Shown: positions 58,777 to 64,000 of the stretch, piece by piece
How the letters are laid out: every line of letters starts with the position of its first letter
Position numbering within the stretch: position 1 is the stretch's first letter
Assembly: GCF_003626595.1 (NCBI RefSeq)
Contig: NZ_RBAK01000017.1
Span: forward strand, 50,356 to 114,355
From: Micromonospora endolithica
GTDB taxonomy: Bacteria; Actinomycetota; Actinomycetes; Mycobacteriales; Micromonosporaceae
Length of the DNA: 64,000 nucleotides
Reading direction: 5' to 3'
Translations under genes and position numbers: made by a program
Notes under the pieces: generated by a model
What the model was told of the DNA's origin: nothing
Database searches by the model: none
The model's input: only the letters and a program-made list of their open reading frames with translations

Positions 58777-60732
58777 TCAGCCGGTGCCGTGGCCGGCCAT
58801 CGGCGGCAGCGGGCAGTGCAGCAGACCGCAGATGGTACGCAGCAACTCGATCTCCGGCACGGTCATCATCCCGTCGTGGCTGATCACCGCGACGGTGGCC
58901 GCCACCAGGCGTTCCTTGTCGGCCGGGCGCAGTCGGTCCAGCACCGGCCAGGCGGTCTCCAGGGCCAGCACGCCGTTCTCCGGCGGGGCGTAGGGCAGGG
59001 TCGTGCCGGGCCGCAGCGCGGCGACACCGGACTGGAATGCCGTCTCGGCGGCGGCCCGGTCGGTGTGCCCGACCTGGGCGAGAACGGCCAGCAGGTGGGC
59101 CGCGGCCGAGCGGGAGTCGGTCAGGGTGCGCCGGTCGGGCCGCCAGCGGGAGTCCGGTCGCAGCGACTCCGCCAGCTCGGCCAGCAGCAGCCGGGACAGG
59201 CAGTACTCGGAGACGTCGATCGCGCCGTCGGCGTGGATCAGCGTGAACACGGCCGCGAGCAACGACTCCAGCTCCGCGTCCGGCCGGTCGCGCAGGGCGG
59301 GGAAGGCCAGTTCGGCCAGGGGTAGCCGGAGCATCGGGTGCAGCCCGGCCACCGCGTCCGCCTCCCGCCCGGCCGCCTGCGCCAGGTCCCGGCCGTGCCG
59401 CTCGGCCAGGGCGGCGTCCTGCTGCCGGCGGACCGACGGATCCGCGCTGAGCAGGATGCCGAGCAGGAGCGGCCCGGCCGAGTCCCGGCTGCGGGCCCGG
59501 TCGAGCAGCGGCTGCGGGATCCGGTCGAGGATCGCCGCCGCGTGGGTGAAGGCGGTCCCGGTCGGCGCGGCCACCCGGCCCAGCACCTCGGTCGGCCCGA
59601 CGCGTACCAGGGTGCCCTCGGCCGGCATCGCCGGCGCGGCCCCGCCGCCCTGACCTCCTGCCGGCCCGGCGGGTGCCAGGCCGAGGGCGATGTCCTCCTG
59701 CCGGCCCGAGGGCGGTGCCGCCGACCAGCGCTGGGCCAGTTCCCGCAGTTCCGCCGGGTCGAACGACGGCTCCAGCGCCCGGATCCGGTCGACCAGCGGG
59801 GGGTGCGTGGCGAACCAGGAGACCCGGGACGCCTCGCCGAAGAGCATGTGCCCCACCTCGTCGCGCTTCGGCGATGTCAGCTCGGAGCCGTCGCTGAGGC
59901 CGCCGATCTTCTTCAGCGCCCCGGCGATGCCCCGGGTCTGGCGGGTGTACTGCACGGCCGAGGCGTCGGCGAGGTACTCCCGTTGCCGGGAGACCGACGC
60001 CTGGATGAGTCGCCCGGCGAGGACCCCGACGTACCCGGCCACCAGCAGCGCCAGCCCCACCAACGCCAGCGGGTTGGCGCCCCCGCTGTTGTTGTTGCCG
60101 CGCGGCCGGGCGCCGCCGATGATGCCGGCGCGCGCCAGGCCCCGGCCGATCACGGTCAGGAACAGGATGCCGAACAGCAGTCCCATCAACCGGATGTTGA
60201 GCCGCATGTCGCCGTTGACCACGTGGCTGAACTCGTGCCCGATGACTCCCTGGAGTTCGTCGCGGTTGAGCCGCCGCAGCGCGCCCCGGGTGACCGCGAC
60301 GGCGGCGTCGGACGGGGTCCAGCCGGCGGCGAAGGCGTTGATCGCCGTCTCGTCGGCGAGGACGTAGACCTCCGGAACGGGTACGCCGGAGGCCAGCGCC
60401 ATCTCCTCGACCACATTGCGCAGCCGGCGCAGTTCCGGGTCGGTGGTGTCCGTCGGCACCGGCACCCCGCCCAGCTCGCGGGCCACCTTGCCGCCACCGC
60501 CGCGCAGCGCGAGCGTACGCACCAGGGCGGCCAGGCCGATCGCCACCACCGTGGCCACGGTGACCAGGACGACGAACCCGGTGAGCTGTCCGGGATCGGC
60601 GGAGGTGGCGTTGAACGCGAACACCGCCGCGAGGTTCACCACCACCACGATCCCGACCACGGCGAGGACGAACAGCAGCACCAGTCGCACCGACAGCCGT
60701 CGCACCTGGCGCTGCCGTTCGAAGAAGTTCAT
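58777..60732 (-). CDS. M48 family metallopeptidase (HtpX-like) with long C-terminal extension
   Basis: 651 residues. Two N-terminal membrane helices, then the zinc site H166-E167-x2-H170 (GHEFSHVVNGDMR), typical of M48 peptidases that degrade misfolded membrane proteins. After a further membrane region (~190–260) and the family's C-terminal part, about 290 residues (from ~350) form a cytoplasmic-looking helical domain with an acidic pattern (LIHADGAIDVSEYCLSRL). That extension is not usual for HtpX. LemA is encoded immediately upstream with only 1 base between. Confidence 0.92.
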   Translation of the reverse strand: MNFFERQRQVRRLSVRLVLLFVLAVVGIVVVVNLAAVFAFNATSADPGQLTGFVVLVTVATVVAIGLAALVRTLALRGGGGKVARELGGVPVPTDTTDPELRRLRNVVEEMALASGVPVPEVYVLADETAINAFAAGWTPSDAAVAVTRGALRRLNRDELQGVIGHEFSHVVNGDMRLNIRLMGLLFGILFLTVIGRGLARAGIIGGARPRGNNNSGGANPLALVGLALLVAGYVGVLAGRLIQASVSRQREYLADASAVQYTRQTRGIAGALKKIGGLSDGSELTSPKRDEVGHMLFGEASRVSWFATHPPLVDRIRALEPSFDPAELRELAQRWSAAPPSGRQEDIALGLAPAGPAGGQGGGAAPAMPAEGTLVRVGPTEVLGRVAAPTGTAFTHAAAILDRIPQPLLDRARSRDSAGPLLLGILLSADPSVRRQQDAALAERHGRDLAQAAGREADAVAGLHPMLRLPLAELAFPALRDRPDAELESLLAAVFTLIHADGAIDVSEYCLSRLLLAELAESLRPDSRWRPDRRTLTDSRSAAAHLLAVLAQVGHTDRAAAETAFQSGVAALRPGTTLPYAPPENGVLALETAWPVLDRLRPADKERLVAATVAVISHDGMMTVPEIELLRTICGLLHCPLPPMAGHGTG

Positions 60733-60733
60733 C

Positions 60734-61330
60734 TCAGAACGACACCTGCGGGGCCTGGCGCTGCTGCGGGTCGTCCGGCTGGAACAGCTCGGCCGGCCGG
60801 AACGAGAACATCCCCGCGACCACGCTGGAGGGGAACACCTCCCGCTTGTTGTTGTAGGCCAGCACCGCGTCGTTGTACGCCTGGCGGGCGAAGGCCACCC
60901 GGTTCTCCGTCGAGGTCAGCTCCTCCGACAGCTGCATCATGTTCTGGTTGGCCTTCAGGTCGGGATACGCCTCGGCGAGCGCGAACAGTCGCCCGAGCGT
61001 GCCGGTGAGCATGTTCTCCGCGCCGCTGAGCTGCCGCATGGCGGCGGGATCACCCGGCGTCGCGGCGGCGGTGGCCTGCGCGTCGACCGCGGCGGTCCGG
61101 GCGGCGACCACCGCCTCCAGCGTCTCCCGCTCGTGCTTCAGGTATCCCTTGGCCACCTCGACCAGGTTGGGGATCAGGTCGTGCCGGCGCACCAGCTGCA
61201 CGTCGATCTGGGCGAACGCGTTGCGGTAGGCGTTGCGGGCCCGTACCAGCCCGTTGTAGATCGAGACGACGAAACCGGCCAGGGCCAGAACGATCAGTGC
61301 CAGGCACACCACTGCGATGATCAGTTCCAC
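60734..61330 (-). CDS. LemA family protein
   Basis: 198 residues. One N-terminal helix (ELIIAVVCLALIVLALAGFV) anchors it; the helical body (NGLVRARNAYRNAFAQIDVQ and RRHDLIPNLVEVAKGYLKHE) and PSSVVAGMFSFRPAELFQ are the LemA signature. Often linked to M48 peptidase genes in bacteria; LemA–M48 pairs probably act together on membrane proteins. Confidence 0.94.
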   Translation of the reverse strand: MELIIAVVCLALIVLALAGFVVSIYNGLVRARNAYRNAFAQIDVQLVRRHDLIPNLVEVAKGYLKHERETLEAVVAARTAAVDAQATAAATPGDPAAMRQLSGAENMLTGTLGRLFALAEAYPDLKANQNMMQLSEELTSTENRVAFARQAYNDAVLAYNNKREVFPSSVVAGMFSFRPAELFQPDDPQQRQAPQVSF

Positions 61331-61416
61331 GGGGCTCCCTCGCTGCGTCGGGTCTCCGCTGCTGAGCGTACTGTCCGCCCCCTCGACGCCAGCGCCGAAG
61401 GGCGCACTGTGCCAGG

Positions 61417-62193
61417 ATGCCCCGCATGTCTGGTCGCGCGTTGAGCTTCGGGCCCGTGGCGGAGGCCTATGAACGGTTCCGGACCGGCTATCCGGAGGCG
61501 CTGTTCGACCTGGTGACCGGCTATCTGGGGCGGCCGGTCCGGCGGGCCCTGGAGATCGGGGCGGGGACCGGAAAGGCGACCCGCCTCTTCGCCTCCCGGG
61601 GGGTCGCGGTCACCGCGACCGATCCCGACCAGGCCATGCTCACCGAGCTGCGCCGGCACGTGCCGACGCGCGTGGAGACCGTGCGCGCCGCGTTCGAGGA
61701 GCTGCGGCCGGGGGAGACCTACGAGCTGGTCTACGCCGCGGCGGCGCTGCACTGGACGGACCCGCGTGACCGGTGGCCGCGGATGGCCGCGCTGCTGCGA
61801 CCGGACGGCGTGTTCGCCTCGTTCGCGGGGCCGGTCCGGCTCGCCGACCCGGCGGTGCGGGAGGCTGTCCGGTCGGCTCGGGCGCCCTTCCTGAGCAGGG
61901 ACGAGGTGCCGGCGCAGGACAGGACACCGTCGGTGGACGACATGCAGTGGCCGGGCACGGAGCTGCGCCGGTCGGAGTGGTTCACCGACGTCCGGCAGTC
62001 CGTGATCGAGCGCCGGCTGAGCATGACCGCCGCCGACTACGTCGGCTATCTCTCGACCGTCTCGGCCTACCTGGAGCTGCCCGCCCCGGCGCGGGCGCAG
62101 GTGTTGGACCGCATCGAGCGGGTCCTGCCGGAGACGGTCCCGCTCGCCGCCGACGTCGTCGTCCACCTCGCGCGTCGCCGCGCCGTGCCCTGA
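61417..62193 (+). CDS. Class I SAM-dependent methyltransferase
   Basis: 258 residues from ATG 61417, or 255 from ATG 61426 (MSGRALSFGPVAEAYERFRT), the latter matching the family start. Motif I is ALEIGAGTGKATRLFASRGV; ATDPDQAMLTELRR is motif II; AAALHWTDP motif III. A general methyltransferase group of actinobacteria (often acting on small molecules). Substrate unknown. Divergent from the LemA gene. Confidence 0.9.
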   Translation: MPRMSGRALSFGPVAEAYERFRTGYPEALFDLVTGYLGRPVRRALEIGAGTGKATRLFASRGVAVTATDPDQAMLTELRRHVPTRVETVRAAFEELRPGETYELVYAAAALHWTDPRDRWPRMAALLRPDGVFASFAGPVRLADPAVREAVRSARAPFLSRDEVPAQDRTPSVDDMQWPGTELRRSEWFTDVRQSVIERRLSMTAADYVGYLSTVSAYLELPAPARAQVLDRIERVLPETVPLAADVVVHLARRRAVP

Positions 62194-62211
62194 CCCCCGC
62201 CGACCGGGCCG

Positions 62212-62799
62212 TCACCGGGGCGGCGAGCGGGTCCAGCCGACGAACCGGCGGAACAGCTCCGCCGGGTCCGGCGGGCTCGTCCGTACCCGTGCCCAGTCGG
62301 AGGCGGCCTCGTGCAGCAGCACGCAGAGGTAGACCGACAGCCCGACCAGGTCGTCCGGGTACTCGTCGCGCAGCGCCAGCTTCGCCGGCTGGCACGGCCA
62401 GGGGGCCGCGCAGACCCGACACCGCCAGGCCGGTCGGGCGGCGACGTGCCGGCGCGGGTCCGCGCCGCTCACCGCCGCCGCACCCGGCATCCGCCGCCGC
62501 GCCGGCCACCCCGAGGGGGTACGCGAGCCCGCAGCGGCCCTGGCTGCGCCGGCTCCCGGGCGACGGCGCCGGGGCCCCGCGGCGTGGTCGGCTCCACCGG
62601 CACCGGCACCGGCACCGGCACCGGCACCGGCACCGGCACCGGCACCGGCACCGGCCGCCGGCGGTCCGGGCAGCCGCGCCAGCGCAGCCCGCAGACGCAC
62701 CAGCGGCCCCACCGGGCCCAGTCGCGGCGGTGGCGCGGCCCCAGCGGCACCGGTTTCGGAAGCTTGCCCATCTCGACCTCCCTCGTCGTGGCTGTTCAC
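62212..62799 (-). CDS. Companion protein of XRE/DUF397 systems with (Gly-Ala)n tract
   Basis: 195 residues. The C-terminal half has CRVCAAPWPCQPAKLALRDE and YPDDLVGLSVYLCVLLHEAA, the WPC pattern of small proteins that accompany XRE/DUF397 pairs in Micromonosporaceae and Streptomyces. The N-terminal half is low complexity, with a (Gly-Ala)10 run at about residues 50–68 encoded by the hexamer repeat at 62595. The conserved CxxC…C may bind a metal. Function unknown; the gene is divergent from the XRE regulator. Confidence 0.75.
   Translation of the reverse strand: MNSHDEGGRDGQASETGAAGAAPPPRLGPVGPLVRLRAALARLPGPPAAGAGAGAGAGAGAGAGAGAGGADHAAGPRRRRPGAGAARAAAGSRTPSGWPARRRMPGAAAVSGADPRRHVAARPAWRCRVCAAPWPCQPAKLALRDEYPDDLVGLSVYLCVLLHEAASDWARVRTSPPDPAELFRRFVGWTRSPPR
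62595..62654 (+). repeat. Hexamer microsatellite (CACCGG)10
   Basis: Ten perfect consecutive copies of CACCGG, inside the companion-protein gene, where the minus strand encodes alternating Gly and Ala. Adding or losing units keeps the frame, so the tract length may vary between strains. Confidence 0.95.
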
Positions 62800-62889
62800 A
62801 CTCTGCTGCCCGGCCGACTACCGTCGGAAGGTGCCGGCCGGTCACGGCCCGGCGGTGGTGCTCCGGCGGTCCGGTGTGGCGGAGGTGTG

Positions 62890-63693
62890 ATGGGCGACGA
62901 CGTGTCCACGCTGGAGTTCCTCGGCGGCGAGCTGCGCCGGGCCCGGCGGGGCCGGGGGCTCAGCCAGGAGGAACTGGCCCGCCGGATCAACTACTCGCCG
63001 TCGCTGATCGGGATGGTGGAGATCGGCCACCGCACCCCCTCGCAGGACTTCGTCGGGCGGATCGACACGGCGCTGCAGTCCGACGGCTTCTTCGAACGGC
63101 TGCTGACCCTGGTCCGGGCCGACGCGGCCCCGCCGTGGCTGCGGGAGTGGATCCAGGTGGAGGCGGAGGCGACGCTGATCCGCTGGTTCGAGCCGTCGCT
63201 GATCCCGGGTCTGGTGCAGACCGAGGCGTACGCCCGCGCGGTGCTCACCGGGGGCGGGATGCTGCGCGAGACGGAGATCGAGCAGCGGCTCGGCTCGCGG
63301 ATGGCCCGGCAGGCGGTGCTGTCCCGGGAGGCGCCGCCGGAGGTCGTCCTCGTGGTCGACGAGGTGGCGCTGCGGCGGTGCGTCGGCGGTCCGGCGGTGA
63401 TGGCGGAGCAGTTCGACCACCTGCTCCGCGTCACCGATCTGCCGCACGTCGATATTCACGTGGTGCCGGTCGCCACCGGGATGCATCCTGGGTTGGCCGG
63501 AGCGTTCATTCTCGCCCGCACACCGGAGGGCGGCGAAGTGGCGCACCTCGATACCCCGCTGCGCGCGCACGTCACCGACCGGTCCGAAGACGTTGATAGC
63601 CTTCAACGCAGGTGGGAGAACCTGCGGGGCGAGGCTCTACCCCGGAAGGCGTCCCAGGACCTGATGCGGGAGGTGGCGCGATCATGGACCTGA
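62890..63693 (+). CDS. XRE family transcriptional regulator with DUF5753
   Basis: 267 residues. N-terminal HTH: LGGELRRARRGRGLSQEELA, RRINYSPSLIGMVEIGHRTP. From ~85 the DUF5753 ligand/effector domain (WLREWIQVEAEATLIRWFEP; LIPGLVQTEAYARAVL; VDIHVVPVATGMHPG). This is the WhiJ/BldB-type system partner of DUF397 proteins in actinomycetes. ATG 62890 with GGAGG upstream; 3' end overlaps the DUF397 gene by 10 bp. Confidence 0.95.
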   Translation: MGDDVSTLEFLGGELRRARRGRGLSQEELARRINYSPSLIGMVEIGHRTPSQDFVGRIDTALQSDGFFERLLTLVRADAAPPWLREWIQVEAEATLIRWFEPSLIPGLVQTEAYARAVLTGGGMLRETEIEQRLGSRMARQAVLSREAPPEVVLVVDEVALRRCVGGPAVMAEQFDHLLRVTDLPHVDIHVVPVATGMHPGLAGAFILARTPEGGEVAHLDTPLRAHVTDRSEDVDSLQRRWENLRGEALPRKASQDLMREVARSWT

Positions 63694-63896
63694 CCGGGGC
63701 GCGTTGGCGGAAGTCCAGCCGTAGCGACAACGGTGGTTCCACCTGTGTCGAGGTGGCGACGAACCTGACCGGCGTGGTGGGCGTACGCGACAGCAAGGAT
63801 CGTGCGGGAGCGGTGCTGGCCTTCGGCCCGGCGGCCTGGACCGGCTTCGTCGCCGCGGCCCGCTCCGGCGCGCTCCGTTCCGACCCGGCCCCCTGA
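63684..63896 (+). CDS. DUF397 domain protein
   Basis: 70 residues. The DUF397 pattern is intact: LTGARWRKSSRSDNGGSTCV, then VRDSKDRAGAVLAFGPAAW. These small proteins pair with the DUF5753/XRE regulator next door and are antagonists of it in the few cases studied. ATG 63684 after GGGAGGTGG, overlapping the regulator gene. Confidence 0.95.
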   Translation: MDLTGARWRKSSRSDNGGSTCVEVATNLTGVVGVRDSKDRAGAVLAFGPAAWTGFVAAARSGALRSDPAP

Positions 63897-63902
63897 CCCC
63901 GC

Positions 63903-64000
<98 letters not shown>

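Overview
The window reads as chromosomal DNA of a high-GC, Gram-positive actinomycete. Very strong G/C third-position bias, frequent GTG starts, F420-type oxidoreductase, phosphatidylinositol mannoside genes, XRE/DUF397 regulator pairs and the gene order thrS–HIT–pgsA–acyltransferase–pimA–pdxS–pdxT–yebC all fit. Family content and a dispersed palindromic repeat suggest Micromonospora or a close relative; this is inference from content, not a database match. About 70 protein genes are supported. I saw no tRNA, rRNA, CRISPR array, prophage or insertion sequence.

Layout. 1–7.97 kb: stress and envelope genes (SRPBCC, DUF2795, YihY/BrkB, ChaB), an aldehyde dehydrogenase divergent from a phytoene-desaturase-like flavoprotein, a polyprenol-phosphate mannose synthase, and an SDR/SRPBCC pair. 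8.1–15.9 kb: a tightly overlapping seven-gene operon with the key steps of ADP-glycero-manno-heptose synthesis (GmhB domain, GmhA, HldE) plus four glycosyltransferase domains; one protein fuses the GmhB phosphatase to a GT9 transferase. A type IB topoisomerase overlaps its 3' end. This is the most interesting system here, because Gram-positive cells have no LPS core to receive heptose. 17–20.7 kb: AraC and TetR regulators with a DrrAB-type ABC exporter. 20.7–26.7 kb: RecQ helicase, methyltransferase/TetR pair, PH-domain membrane protein, F420 LLM oxidoreductase. 26.8–34.6 kb: NagZ-type GH3, GNAT plus cysteine-desulfurase-like pair, lipoprotein, DUF1206, MscS channel, holin/DUF3618/DUF4235 operon and a cold-shock gene with a long leader. 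34.7–42.1 kb: aldo/keto reductase, trans-aconitate methyltransferase plus adenosine deaminase, two-component system, ADP-ribosylglycohydrolase, YcnI-like protein.

42.2–57.9 kb: the conserved core block. thrS and a HIT protein, then (after an aldo/keto reductase and EF-G2) pgsA, the PIM acyltransferase and pimA, which make the phosphatidylinositol mannoside anchor; then pdxS and pdxT (pyridoxal phosphate synthase) and yebC. Three copies of a bipartite palindromic intergenic repeat lie in this block: upstream of thrS, downstream of thrS, and between pdxS and pdxT. 58–64 kb: a PIN-type toxin–antitoxin pair, M48 protease plus LemA, a methyltransferase, and an XRE/DUF397 cluster with a companion protein carrying a (Gly-Ala)10 microsatellite. 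The last 100 bases are homopolymer C with low-quality-looking sequence, probably an assembly edge artefact.
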